This document shows, in pieces, positions 24,305 through 32,745 of a DNA stretch of 64,000 nt. How positions within the stretch are numbered: the stretch's first letter is position 1; each line of letters opens with the position of its first letter. The stretch covers positions 31,273-95,272 of the forward strand of contig NZ_JBQHVU010000009.1 in assembly GCF_052064335.1 (NCBI RefSeq). The letters are read 5' to 3'. The translations under genes were made by a program, and so were the position numbers. The DNA is from Weimeria sp002480925 (GTDB taxonomy: Bacteria > Bacillota > Clostridia > Lachnospirales > Lachnospiraceae). The notes beneath the pieces are model-generated. The model searched no databases, was not told the origin of the DNA, and worked only from the letters and a program-made list of their open reading frames with translations.

Positions 24305-25439
24305 GAAACTATTTGACACAGATCCATATAATACCGATTTTATTGCAAGGGTCACAGAGGTAGCGGATGACTATATAATACTTGACAGGACTCTTTTCTT
24401 CCCTGAGGAGGGCGGTCAGACCTGTGACAGGGGAACCATTTCCTTTGACGGCCGTGATATAGCCCTTGATTCCGTCTCTGTTTCGGGTGATGATATCCTT
24501 CACCATATAAAGGGGGCCTCTCGTATATTCTCGACAGGAGATATGATAAAGGGGCACATTGACTGGGCTCACAGGTTTGACAATATGCAGAACCATACCG
24601 GGGAGCATATCTTCTCCGGTATCATCCATTCCAGAAAGGGCTATGACAACGTAGGCTTCTCTCTTACCGAGACCACCTGTCAGATGGACTACAACGGCCC
24701 TCTTACAGATCAGGAGATAAGTGAGGCTGAGCTTTATGCCAACCAGATTATCTGGCAGAACCTTCCTGTCGAATGCCGCTATCCTTCTGCTTGTGAGCTT
24801 AAGGATATGGACTACAGGAGCAAAAAGGAGCTTTCCGGTCCTATCCGTATAGTAACGATCCCTGGCGTTGACGTCTGCGCCTGCTGCGCCCCTCATGTAG
24901 GCTTCACCTCAGAGGTCGGGATCCTCAAAGTGATATCACATATGAACTATAAGGGCGGAAGCCGCCTCTATATAGCCTGCGGCAAAAGAGCCTACCTGGA
25001 CTATACCAGATCATTTGATTCTCTGACAAGGATCGGCCACATGTTTTCGACCGGTCGAAGTGAGGCGGCCGGTGCTGTAGAAAGACTCTGTTCTAAGAAC
25101 AGGCAGCTTAGCAGCCAGCTTAACGAGGCTCTTTCGGCCGAACTAAAAAGACAGATAAGCTCCTCCTCTGATAATGTGATATTTACCTCTGTCACCGACA
25201 GAAACATACTGACCGACGCATTCAATCTGCTGAAGGAGTCACGCAGCGGAGCCTGCTATATCTTCTCCAGAAAGTCAGACAATGAATATTCATTCCTTGC
25301 CGGCGGGACTGACATAGACGCAAGGACACTCCTTCCTCCTCTTAAGGCTATAGGCGCAAGAGGAGGTGGAAAGGCTCTTATGATCCAGGGATCCGTATGC
25401 AAAGACGCTGAGGCGATCAGGGCCGCAGTCAGTCGCTAG
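24297..25439 (+). CDS. AlaX-type alanyl-tRNA editing protein (long form with DHHA1)
   Basis: Free-standing hydrolase of 380 residues that removes wrongly attached Ser or Gly from tRNA-Ala. The zinc motif HTGEH is near residue 100 and CxxxH (CAPH) near 200, both as in the AlaRS editing domain. The C-terminal part ends with a DHHA1-like GGTDIDARTLLPPLKAIGARGGG. A TTG precedes the ATG in frame; GAGGA sits 8 nt before the ATG at 24297, so I start there. Its 3' end overlaps the convergent phosphoglucomutase gene by 11 nt. Confidence 0.9.
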   Translation: MTEKLFDTDPYNTDFIARVTEVADDYIILDRTLFFPEEGGQTCDRGTISFDGRDIALDSVSVSGDDILHHIKGASRIFSTGDMIKGHIDWAHRFDNMQNHTGEHIFSGIIHSRKGYDNVGFSLTETTCQMDYNGPLTDQEISEAELYANQIIWQNLPVECRYPSACELKDMDYRSKKELSGPIRIVTIPGVDVCACCAPHVGFTSEVGILKVISHMNYKGGSRLYIACGKRAYLDYTRSFDSLTRIGHMFSTGRSEAAGAVERLCSKNRQLSSQLNEALSAELKRQISSSSDNVIFTSVTDRNILTDAFNLLKESRSGACYIFSRKSDNEYSFLAGGTDIDARTLLPPLKAIGARGGGKALMIQGSVCKDAEAIRAAVSR

Positions 25440-27114
25440 AAGCTGATATATCAGCTATTATCTGATCCTTCATCCTCTTATCAAGCTCCTCTGCCTCCTC
25501 CATCGATCCTCCGCAGGCATAGAAATAAAACTTTATCTTAGGCTCCGTGCCGCTTGGCCTTATGGCAAGCCAGGAGCCATTAGAAAGAAAGATCCGAAGA
25601 CAGTTCTGCGGAGGGATATCCTGATAGCCGTCCATATAGTCGATAATCTTACTTACCCTAAGACCTGCCAGCTGCTCTGGCAGATGCTCTCTTGTATATC
25701 TCATCATACGGTCTATCTTTTCTTTTCCCTCCAGGCCCTTTTCTATTATACTGACCTGGTCCTCTGCGAAATATCCATATCTTGAATAGATTTCCATCAG
25801 TACATCCCAGAGACTTTTTCCTCTTTTCCTGTAATAGGCAGCTGCCTCAGCTAGAAGCATACCAGCAGAAATACCGTCCTTGTCCCTTATATCCTCACAG
25901 GCTGCATAGCCGACTGATTCCTCATAGCCGAACAGATATGTATATCCATGCTCCTTAAGATATGGGATCTTTCCGCATATATTCTTGAAACCCGTAAGCG
26001 TCTCAAAGGTCCTGACACCATATGCTTCTGCTATCCGCTCAGAAAGAGTCGAGGTCACTATGGACTTTACTATAGCCCCCTTCTCTGGCAGCAAGCCTGC
26101 TGTCTTCCTGCCCTCAAGTATATAGTTTACAAGCAGATATCCAGTCTGGTTTCCGTTTAGTGGCAGATATTCTCCATCAGCCTTTCTTATCTCAGCTGCA
26201 AAACGGTCAGAATCGGGATCCGTTGCCATCAGAAGATCTGCTCCCATTTCCTTTCCATATCTCTCGCTCAATGCGAAGGCCCTGCTTTCTTCAGGATTAG
26301 GATATCCGACTGTAGTAAAATCCGGGTCCGGATTCCTTTGCTCCTCTACCACCTGCCAGTTACTGAAGCCACGTTCCATAAGCATCCTGCAGAAGGGAAT
26401 GCTTCCGGCTCCGTTCAATGGCGTATAAACGATTGGGATCGATAGATCTATATCATCCCCCTTATGGATCGAAAGTGACAGCACCTTGTCAAGATAGGCC
26501 CTGTCATATTCCTCTCCTAATACAGTGATAAGCGACTGATCATATGGCATGCCTTCTGTCGTCTCCCATGGATCCACCCTTTCTATAAAGGAGGTCATAA
26601 GAGCTGCCATCTCCTCTGACACCTGACATCCATCCTCCCAGTAGGCCTTATAGCCATTATATTCCTTTGGATTATGAGAGGCTGTGATATTGATCCCTGA
26701 TACTGCTCCCAAATACCTTATCATAAAGGCAAGCTCCGGCGTAGGTCTAAGATCCGGAAAGCAGTATACCCTTATGCCCTTTGAGGCGAATATTCTGGCC
26801 GTAAGCTCTGAAAACTCTCTGGAATGATGTCTGGGGTCATGGGCTATGACTACTCCCCTTCTCATTGCCTCCTCTCCTCTTGATCTGATAAGATCTGCGA
26901 TCCCGCAGCTGGCCCGTCCGACTGTGATCCTGTTCATCATATTGCTTCCGGCGCCCATCCTGCCCCTCAGTCCGGCAGTGCCAAAGCTTAAGTCCTGGCA
27001 AAACCTCTCCCTTATCTCCTTATCACAATCCTCAATCGAGGCAAGCTCTTTTCTAAGCGGATCGTCCTCCTTGAGGTGTCTGATCCAGTCATTATATTTT
27101 TCTCTGTAATCCAT
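25429..27114 (-). CDS. pgcA: Phospho-sugar mutase (phosphoglucomutase/phosphomannomutase)
   Basis: Alpha-D-phosphohexomutase of 561 residues, interconverting glucose-1-phosphate and glucose-6-phosphate. The N-terminal FGTAGLRG, the active-site serine loop TASHNPKEYNG (about residue 145), the metal loop DPDSDRF (about 297), the sugar loop GYEESVGY and the C-terminal phosphate-binding RPSGTEPKIKFY are all present. It links glycogen turnover (glgP, glgC/glgD in this window) to glycolysis and to precursors for glycan synthesis. Confidence 0.95.
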   Translation of the reverse strand: MDYREKYNDWIRHLKEDDPLRKELASIEDCDKEIRERFCQDLSFGTAGLRGRMGAGSNMMNRITVGRASCGIADLIRSRGEEAMRRGVVIAHDPRHHSREFSELTARIFASKGIRVYCFPDLRPTPELAFMIRYLGAVSGINITASHNPKEYNGYKAYWEDGCQVSEEMAALMTSFIERVDPWETTEGMPYDQSLITVLGEEYDRAYLDKVLSLSIHKGDDIDLSIPIVYTPLNGAGSIPFCRMLMERGFSNWQVVEEQRNPDPDFTTVGYPNPEESRAFALSERYGKEMGADLLMATDPDSDRFAAEIRKADGEYLPLNGNQTGYLLVNYILEGRKTAGLLPEKGAIVKSIVTSTLSERIAEAYGVRTFETLTGFKNICGKIPYLKEHGYTYLFGYEESVGYAACEDIRDKDGISAGMLLAEAAAYYRKRGKSLWDVLMEIYSRYGYFAEDQVSIIEKGLEGKEKIDRMMRYTREHLPEQLAGLRVSKIIDYMDGYQDIPPQNCLRIFLSNGSWLAIRPSGTEPKIKFYFYACGGSMEEAEELDKRMKDQIIADISASSD

Positions 27115-27132
27115 CTTGGTTTCTCCTGTTCT

Positions 27133-27153
27133 ATTAGGGATTAGGAGTTAGGG
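27133..27153. repeat. Three heptamers of [AG]TTAGG[GA]
   Basis: ATTAGGG, ATTAGGA, GTTAGGG in register, 29 bp before the CACACCT-type array. Resembles the CCCTAAC arms near uvrA rather than the array next to it. Confidence 0.7.
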
Positions 27154-27181
27154 ACGTCATCAGATACCTCCAATCCTCCCT

Positions 27182-27265
27182 CGCACCTCACACCTCGCAC
27201 CTCACACCTCTGACCTCACACCTCTCATCTCACACCTCTCACCTCTCACCTCGCACCTCTGACCC
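27182..27265. repeat. Heptamer array (C[AGT][CG]A[CT]CT x 12)
   Basis: Twelve 7-bp units in strict register, a rotation of the ACCTCTC unit at 12355-12498 but with more variation. The last codons and the stop of licD lie in the array (stop at 27246-27248). Confidence 0.92.
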
Positions 27266-28106
27266 TCATCCTGTGCGTTACTCTCTTCTCCTCCGGTGGA
27301 AGCTCCATATAATCCTCCCCGTACTTGCCTCTCAGATACTCCTCATATGAGCCAGGAATATAGAAGCTGGTGTCCTCAAAGGCATGCAGCTCAAGTGATC
27401 TGGTTCTTTCCCCGTCGCATCTTTCTCCCATCCCGCCTGTCACACAGGTAATCGAGCCAACATATTTTGCGCTGTCATAATCCGCAAATGACGAGGCATA
27501 TCTGCAGAAGTCAGATACTATCCTTTTGTTGCCGCGAAGCCTTTCAAAAAGCACGACAGGGGTCTTTAGTATACTTTTGGCAGGTGTCGTCCCGTGAAAG
27601 CACCTGGATCTCGAATACATTATATCGAAAAGATACCTCTTTCCCCTTGCTACAACCCTCTGGCATTCCTGATCCGAATCCGGCCATCCATCCTGAGGAA
27701 ATATATCGAGAAAGAGATGCAGTATCTGATATTTCTCTGCAATATATTCCGATGTATCTCTTTCAAGCTCTGTATCCATATCCACAAGCTCGGCGAACGG
27801 TATGGACAGAGTCCCCCTATCTCCCGAAAGCAGACACAGCCCCTCTCCTATCGGTTCCTTCTCTGCAAGCAAAAGAAGCCTCTGGTAATCAGGGCGCGGC
27901 ATGCCTATATCCACATCGTCATCCCAGGGTATGAATCCATTATGCCTTATGGCTCCTAAAAGCGTGCCTCCGACCAGATAGTATCTGAGCCCATGGGCAT
28001 CACAATAGGAGGCAAAGATCTTCATCATTGACAAAAGCCTTCCCTGTATCTCTTTTTGGGAAAGCAGCCTTTTTTCCTTATTATTCATATAGTCATGATA
28101 CCACAT
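27246..28106 (-). CDS. licD: LicD-family phosphotransferase
   Basis: Nucleotidyltransferase-fold protein of 286 residues. LicD-type enzymes move phosphocholine or other phospho-groups onto surface glycans. The family core GGTLLGAIRHNGFIPWDDDVDIG is at residues 46-68, with the Asp triad intact. A second ATG at 28088 is possible, but AAAGGA lies 5 nt before the ATG at 28106. The C-terminal Arg-Gly-Ala-Arg and stop codon are made of heptamer repeat. Fits with the neighbouring glycosyltransferases; whether the acceptor is teichoic acid, capsule or flagellin is open. Confidence 0.88.
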   Translation of the reverse strand: MWYHDYMNNKEKRLLSQKEIQGRLLSMMKIFASYCDAHGLRYYLVGGTLLGAIRHNGFIPWDDDVDIGMPRPDYQRLLLLAEKEPIGEGLCLLSGDRGTLSIPFAELVDMDTELERDTSEYIAEKYQILHLFLDIFPQDGWPDSDQECQRVVARGKRYLFDIMYSRSRCFHGTTPAKSILKTPVVLFERLRGNKRIVSDFCRYASSFADYDSAKYVGSITCVTGGMGERCDGERTRSLELHAFEDTSFYIPGSYEEYLRGKYGEDYMELPPEEKRVTHRMRVRGAR

Positions 28107-28143
28107 AAGGGTCCTTTATTCCATTATGGCAGAAAAAATTCTG

Positions 28144-28172
28144 TTGATATTTACCAAAAATAAATTTATAAT
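28144..28172 (+). promoter_or_regulatory. Promoter of the HD-GYP gene
   Basis: TTGATA (28144-28149), 17-bp spacer, TATAAT (28167-28172). It lies inside the upstream-extended reading frame, supporting the ATG at 28207 as the true start. Confidence 0.7.
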
Positions 28173-28206
28173 AAACTCGTACCGTTGGAAATTTTGTGAG
28201 GACACT

Positions 28207-29334
28207 ATGGGAATAAAGTATAAGATTAACGAGCTCAGACCAGATATGATCCTTGACAAGGATGTCGTGACTTTCCAGGGACAGACTCTGGCAAAGGCCG
28301 GAGAAAAGCTTACAAGAGGGCTTATAGCAAGGATCAGCTTCTATTCCATAAACGACGTAGAGATCCGCCCTGAGGAAGAGATAAAGGAGGAAAGGAAGGA
28401 GCCTGTCGAAAAGGCAAGGCCCAGATCCTCTGACAATATCACTATCCCTTATTCCCAGAGGATTAAAGGCACCAGTGTCTACCAGACCTTCCAGATGGAT
28501 TATTCGCGTAATCTCTCTATGATGAGAGGGATATTTTACCGGATAAAGAGCCAGGAGACTCCCGAGGTCAATTTCCGCTCCATCCTTACGGAAATCGCTG
28601 CCCTTTTTTCTGAAAAGACTGTGCTCGATCTTTTTGATATCTTACAGACCATGCATTCTCTTGACGACGCCATCTATGTGCATAATCTAAATGTAGCTCT
28701 GATCTCACGTGGGATCGGCAGATGGATGAAGCTTGAGCCGGACACGCTAAATATCCTTACTCTGGCCGGATATTTTCATGATATAGGCAAGGTCATGATA
28801 CCTTCTGAGATCATCAATAAGAATGGCAAGCTAACAGATGAGGAGTTTGCGCTTATGAAGACCCACCCAGACTGCGGCAGGAAGCTATTATCAAAGATAG
28901 AAGGCATAGATCCCCGTATAGTCGCTGCCGCCTACAGGCATCATGAGAGAAATGACGGTTCCGGTTATCCTGAGGGTATTTCCGGTGATGATATAGATCC
29001 TGTATCGGCTGTAGTTGCAATTGCCGATGTCTATGACGCGATGACGACTGCAAGAGCCTACAGAGCTCCTCTCTGCGCCTTTCAGGTCATAGCCTCCTTC
29101 GAGGATGACGGACTTCAGAAATATTCTCCCAAGGTAGTGATGACCTTTCTCCAGAGGCTTGCAGGTGCATATCAGAATGCCCGTGTGATCCTAAGCGACG
29201 GCCGCAGATGCAGGGTCGTCTATATTCACCATCATCAGAACTGCATGAGCAGACCTATTGTCCAGTTCGACGATGATTCAATCACTGATCTTATGACTGC
29301 TCCCAAGGATCTCTTTATCAAGACGATCATTTAG
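28207..29334 (+). CDS. HD-GYP domain cyclic-di-GMP phosphodiesterase
   Basis: Protein of 375 residues. The N-terminal 100 residues form a small unrecognised domain (YKINELRPDMILDKDVV) often seen before HD-GYP domains in Clostridia. The catalytic part has HDIGK (about residue 197), a downstream His, HHERNDGSGYP and an IADVYDAMTTARAYR stretch, the signature of active HD-GYP enzymes. A c-di-GMP hydrolase next to flagellar genes suggests control of motility. GAGGA precedes the ATG. The 3' end overlaps the convergent glycosyltransferase by 57 nt. Confidence 0.92.
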   Translation: MGIKYKINELRPDMILDKDVVTFQGQTLAKAGEKLTRGLIARISFYSINDVEIRPEEEIKEERKEPVEKARPRSSDNITIPYSQRIKGTSVYQTFQMDYSRNLSMMRGIFYRIKSQETPEVNFRSILTEIAALFSEKTVLDLFDILQTMHSLDDAIYVHNLNVALISRGIGRWMKLEPDTLNILTLAGYFHDIGKVMIPSEIINKNGKLTDEEFALMKTHPDCGRKLLSKIEGIDPRIVAAAYRHHERNDGSGYPEGISGDDIDPVSAVVAIADVYDAMTTARAYRAPLCAFQVIASFEDDGLQKYSPKVVMTFLQRLAGAYQNARVILSDGRRCRVVYIHHHQNCMSRPIVQFDDDSITDLMTAPKDLFIKTII

Positions 29335-30813
29335 GGCCCTCTCAAGGCAGATGACCCTGCTGTCCCAGGTATGATGCCTTGATGCTTTTCTCATCCCTTT
29401 ATATGCCCTCATCAGGGTCCTTTCTTTATCCGACAGAAGAGCTGCAAGTCTCGATGGGATATCCCTTATCCCTTCTTCTGTCGGATAAAATATTTCAATA
29501 TCATTTCCATCATCGAATTCTTCATCTATATAATCACTCCCCTCTGTAAAGCAAAGGCTACCGCCAAGAAGAATTCCAGCTGTTCTTTCAGTAAACCCGG
29601 CCTTGTGACCGGTCATCATGCCGATCGACACCAGGGACTTAAGATAGACCTTTTGTGTATCCTGATATCCTACTCCCGGATGAATATGCAGGTTTGGATA
29701 ATCCTTAAATTTATTGAAGCTTTGATCGAATACATGAAGCTCTATACCCGCATCCAGGATCTCCTTTATCACCTTAGTCCTTAAATGCATGGAAAGGTCC
29801 TTTCCGAGAAAAGCCCAGGACCTTAGGAAATCAGAAAAGTCAGCATCATAAAAGGCTTCCTTCTGTCCGAAATACCTTTCCATAGCTCCATCCTCTGACA
29901 AGAGCTCCATCAGCACCATATCCTGAGGCTTTTTTATTTCCCTTTGCATCCTGTCCACATACAAAAGTGCAAGAGGATACAGAGCCGGCTGCCGCTCCCT
30001 TATCAGATCAAGATCAGCCTCCAGTCTGTCATCTATCGTCCCAAGAAATGACAGAGGATATTCCACATACTTTATCTTTTCTCTTCTATATTCTTCAAAG
30101 GAAAGATCGCAGAGACGGCTCTTTGTCCCGGCCGGCGGAAAAAAGACCGCCCTATGTCCCAGACGTCCGTTGATGAATTCAGCATAATATCTGTCAAGAC
30201 ACAAAAAGCAGGTCCGCTCCGGCATAGCAGCAAGCTCCCTGGCATACCAGCATGGGTGATCAAAGACCATATCATATATGTCAGCATCTGTCTGATCAAA
30301 GATAAAGCTTCCGTCAGACAGTCTAAGGCAAAAGGACATATTCTGAAAGCCTATTATGCCCCTGTAGCGTTTCCCGATAAGAAGATCTGCAGCAGCTGTC
30401 CGGCCCGAATAGACTACCCTGTAGCCAGCTCTTTTAAGGGCATCCCCAAGCTGATGGGCAAAGGCATAAAGCGCCCCGAAGCAGGTATCATCTGGCTCCA
30501 GAATCAGATAAGGACTTACCCGCATAAGAAAGCTCCTGTACTCCTCCCCCTGACAGGATAGCATCTGCTTCAGAATAGGCAGCCTTTTTTCTATATCATC
30601 TCCTATCACCTCAAGCATCAGGGAATCGAAGCACTGGCTTGAAACAAGCTCATCCCTTAGCCACGAAAGCAGAAAACAGGAAGCTCTTACGACAAAATAA
30701 GCTCTGTCTCTCTGGAATCTGCTGTCAGCTGTCAATGCCAGAAGTCCTGCAGCCTTTTCTTCTGGAAGTTCTGCCCTGCAGAATAATTCATTTAGATCTG
30801 TATTTTTATCCAT
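29278..30813 (-). CDS. CgeB/DUF3880-like glycosyltransferase, long form
   Basis: Protein of 511 residues. An all-alpha N-terminus is followed by a DUF3880-like part (FDHPCWYARELAAMPERTCFLCLDRYY) and a C-terminal CgeB-type lobe (FTERTAGILLGGSLCFTEGSDYI, then FYPTEEGI). A probable glycosyltransferase; the nucleotide sugar is unknown. TTG at 30831 is the first possible start, but the ATG at 30813 is better although it has no Shine-Dalgarno. The TATAAT box lies only 6 nt upstream, so the mRNA is probably leaderless. Confidence 0.75.
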   Translation of the reverse strand: MDKNTDLNELFCRAELPEEKAAGLLALTADSRFQRDRAYFVVRASCFLLSWLRDELVSSQCFDSLMLEVIGDDIEKRLPILKQMLSCQGEEYRSFLMRVSPYLILEPDDTCFGALYAFAHQLGDALKRAGYRVVYSGRTAAADLLIGKRYRGIIGFQNMSFCLRLSDGSFIFDQTDADIYDMVFDHPCWYARELAAMPERTCFLCLDRYYAEFINGRLGHRAVFFPPAGTKSRLCDLSFEEYRREKIKYVEYPLSFLGTIDDRLEADLDLIRERQPALYPLALLYVDRMQREIKKPQDMVLMELLSEDGAMERYFGQKEAFYDADFSDFLRSWAFLGKDLSMHLRTKVIKEILDAGIELHVFDQSFNKFKDYPNLHIHPGVGYQDTQKVYLKSLVSIGMMTGHKAGFTERTAGILLGGSLCFTEGSDYIDEEFDDGNDIEIFYPTEEGIRDIPSRLAALLSDKERTLMRAYKGMRKASRHHTWDSRVICLERALNDRLDKEILGSSHKISD

Positions 30814-30819
30814 AGGCTG

Positions 30820-30849
30820 ATTATATCCCAATCACCACTCCTGCCGCAA
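30820..30849 (-). promoter_or_regulatory. Promoter of the long CgeB-like gene
   Basis: Minus strand: TTGCGG (30844-30849), 18-bp spacer, TATAAT (30820-30825). Only 6 nt separate the -10 box from the ATG. Confidence 0.5.
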
Positions 30850-30887
30850 CAGTTGAAATAATCCCGATTCTATGGTAGCTTTTAGCT

Positions 30888-31802
30888 ATGACACAGATTA
30901 CCGAAAAAGACATTATAGCGATAAAAAAAAGAACGGAGCTTCTGCAAAGGCTTTTTGACCTGCTACTCTCTGATCTGCTGACTCTTTACAGAAACGGAAA
31001 TCAACTCGAGCTGAATCCAGGTGAAAAGCAATGCGAGCTGCCCGGTCCCATTCCTGTATGGTTTATATGGTGGCAGGGGCCCAAGAGAATGCCGCCTCTT
31101 GTCAGAGCCTGTCTTTCTTCTCTAAAAAGGGCTCTGCCGGAGGATATAACTTCCCTCCACCTTATCACATCTCGGAATATAGGAGGCTATGTCACTCTTC
31201 CTTCCTGGATCAAAGAAAAGGCCTCCGCCGGGCAAATAGATCCTACCCATCTGTCAGATATAGTAAGGATGAGCCTGCTTGACAACTACGGAGGGCTCTA
31301 TACTGACGCGACCTTTTATTTCACAGAGGCAATTAACAGGCCCTTCCTTACTGACCGCGACTTTTTCACTCTGTGCGACAGAAAAAAGGACTGGTATGAT
31401 CTGGTTCGTGGCAGATGGAGCTGTAATTTCTTCTACAAAAGAACAGACCCCTACGGAGGATCATCTGATCATACAAGGACCTTCTTTCATTTCATAAAAA
31501 ATGCCCTCTACCTCTACTGGGCAAAAGAGGATAAGCTGCAGGACTACTATATATTCGACTATATGATAGACTCCGCCTACAGAAACCTCCCCGGGGTCAG
31601 GGAAATATTCGACAGTCTGCCCGATACCAACCCAAAGGTCGCAGATATGGTCTTTGCATTAAATGACAGCTATAGTCAGAAGCGCCTTCTGGAATTCACC
31701 GCCGATACCAGGATATTCAAGCTGTCTAATAAGATCCCTCTGATGGAAACTACAGCTGATGGCAAGCCAACCCTTTATAGCTGGCTTATAAACCGCCAGT
31801 AA
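30888..31802 (+). CDS. Capsule-type glycosyltransferase (Caps_synth / GT32-like)
   Basis: Protein of 304 residues with VWFIWWQGPKRMPPLVRACLSS near residue 56 and the donor-binding SDIVRMSLLDNYGGLYTDATF near 123, where the DxD-like Tyr-Thr-Asp sits. This is the pattern of PF05704 capsular polysaccharide synthesis proteins, close to GT32. It diverges from the long CgeB-like gene with 74 nt between the two ATGs, and no Shine-Dalgarno is visible. It is followed by a strong bidirectional terminator. Confidence 0.82.
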   Translation: MTQITEKDIIAIKKRTELLQRLFDLLLSDLLTLYRNGNQLELNPGEKQCELPGPIPVWFIWWQGPKRMPPLVRACLSSLKRALPEDITSLHLITSRNIGGYVTLPSWIKEKASAGQIDPTHLSDIVRMSLLDNYGGLYTDATFYFTEAINRPFLTDRDFFTLCDRKKDWYDLVRGRWSCNFFYKRTDPYGGSSDHTRTFFHFIKNALYLYWAKEDKLQDYYIFDYMIDSAYRNLPGVREIFDSLPDTNPKVADMVFALNDSYSQKRLLEFTADTRIFKLSNKIPLMETTADGKPTLYSWLINRQ

Positions 31803-31803
31803 A

Positions 31804-31829
31804 AAACAGGCTCCATACGGAGCCTGTTT
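31804..31829. terminator. Bidirectional terminator between glycosyltransferase and flagellar operon
   Basis: 11-bp perfect stem (31804-31814 with 31819-31829), 4-nt loop, A run on one side and T run on the other, so it can stop transcripts from both strands. Confidence 0.9.
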
Positions 31830-32305
31830 TAGTTTGTACTGTCTAGGAACTGGGCATCGTAGCCAGATCCGTTCATTGACCTGTAGTAGGATGATACCGC
31901 ATTCTGACTTCGGCGGATCTTCTGAGCCTGCTGCCTTACCCCTGCAAACTTCTGCTGGGCAAGAAGATAATTTTCCTTTTCCTGCCTCTCGATCTGTGAT
32001 GTAAGATCAGTGATCTGTCTGACAAGATCCTTCATCATCCTGATCTCGTCCCTGTACTTATCCTTCTGAGTCGAAAGAAGCGGCTTTACCTTCTCAAAGA
32101 TAGACGCAAATCCATTATCAAGCGTCGATATATCCGTTATCCATTTATCCTTATTGTCAATAGTAGCCTGAAAATCATCTGGATCAGCGGCCGGGTCTGA
32201 CAGCACTCTGTTCTGTATCTGGTTTTCTCTTTCAATAAGAGTCAGAAGCTCGACCTTCTTCTCCAGTGACTCCCTAAGGATCCTGACATATGAAGCCTCA
32301 TCCAT
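31829..32305 (-). CDS. FliT-like flagellar chaperone (putative)
   Basis: Protein of 158 residues, almost entirely alpha-helical with long heptad-like stretches, no membrane segment. Position directly after fliS (5-nt gap) in a flaG-fliD-fliS operon suggests a FliT/FlgN-type export chaperone, perhaps for FliD. Sequence identity to known FliT is not obvious, so the call rests mainly on context and size. The stop codon is inside the bidirectional terminator. Confidence 0.6.
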   Translation of the reverse strand: MDEASYVRILRESLEKKVELLTLIERENQIQNRVLSDPAADPDDFQATIDNKDKWITDISTLDNGFASIFEKVKPLLSTQKDKYRDEIRMMKDLVRQITDLTSQIERQEKENYLLAQQKFAGVRQQAQKIRRSQNAVSSYYRSMNGSGYDAQFLDSTN

Positions 32306-32310
32306 AATGG

Positions 32311-32697
32311 TCAGCTCACTTTCTGTCCGTTCTTTGTAACCCTCATGACTTCCTTCCAGGTCTCACGCATCTGCTCGATCGCATCCTTTGCCTGCTGCAG
32401 GATCTCATTGTCCTTCCTGACATTGGCCCAGAGAAGTCTGTCTCTTATATACTTGTATACATTGTCGAAATCCTCCGCCACAGCATACTTCCTGTTCAGA
32501 GTACCCTGAAGCTCCTCTATAATATTGGAAGCCTTCTGGATGTTGGTATTGGCCTTCTCTATCTCCTTCTTTTCGATCGCATCATGAGCAATGTTTACAA
32601 ACTTGATCGCCCCATCATAAAGCATGAGCACAAGCTCGGCCGGCGATGCTGTCATTACCTGACTGTTTCTGTACTGCGCATATGGATTCTTCTGCAT
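32311..32697 (-). CDS. fliS: Flagellin export chaperone FliS
   Basis: Helical-bundle protein of 128 residues that binds the flagellin C-terminus in the cytoplasm and keeps it from polymerising before export. The typical start (NPYAQYRNSQVMTASPAELV) and the LMLYDGAIKF helix are present. It lies 48 nt after fliD. Flagellin itself is not in this window. Confidence 0.96.
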   Translation of the reverse strand: MQKNPYAQYRNSQVMTASPAELVLMLYDGAIKFVNIAHDAIEKKEIEKANTNIQKASNIIEELQGTLNRKYAVAEDFDNVYKYIRDRLLWANVRKDNEILQQAKDAIEQMRETWKEVMRVTKNGQKVS

Positions 32698-32745
32698 ATC
32701 AATTCCCTCGTCTGTATCCTTTGTCTGTATTTCCTGTTAGTTTCA

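Noticed and set aside
28126..28206. Upstream start of the HD-GYP gene
   Set aside because: It would place the start codon before the promoter TTGATA/TATAAT.
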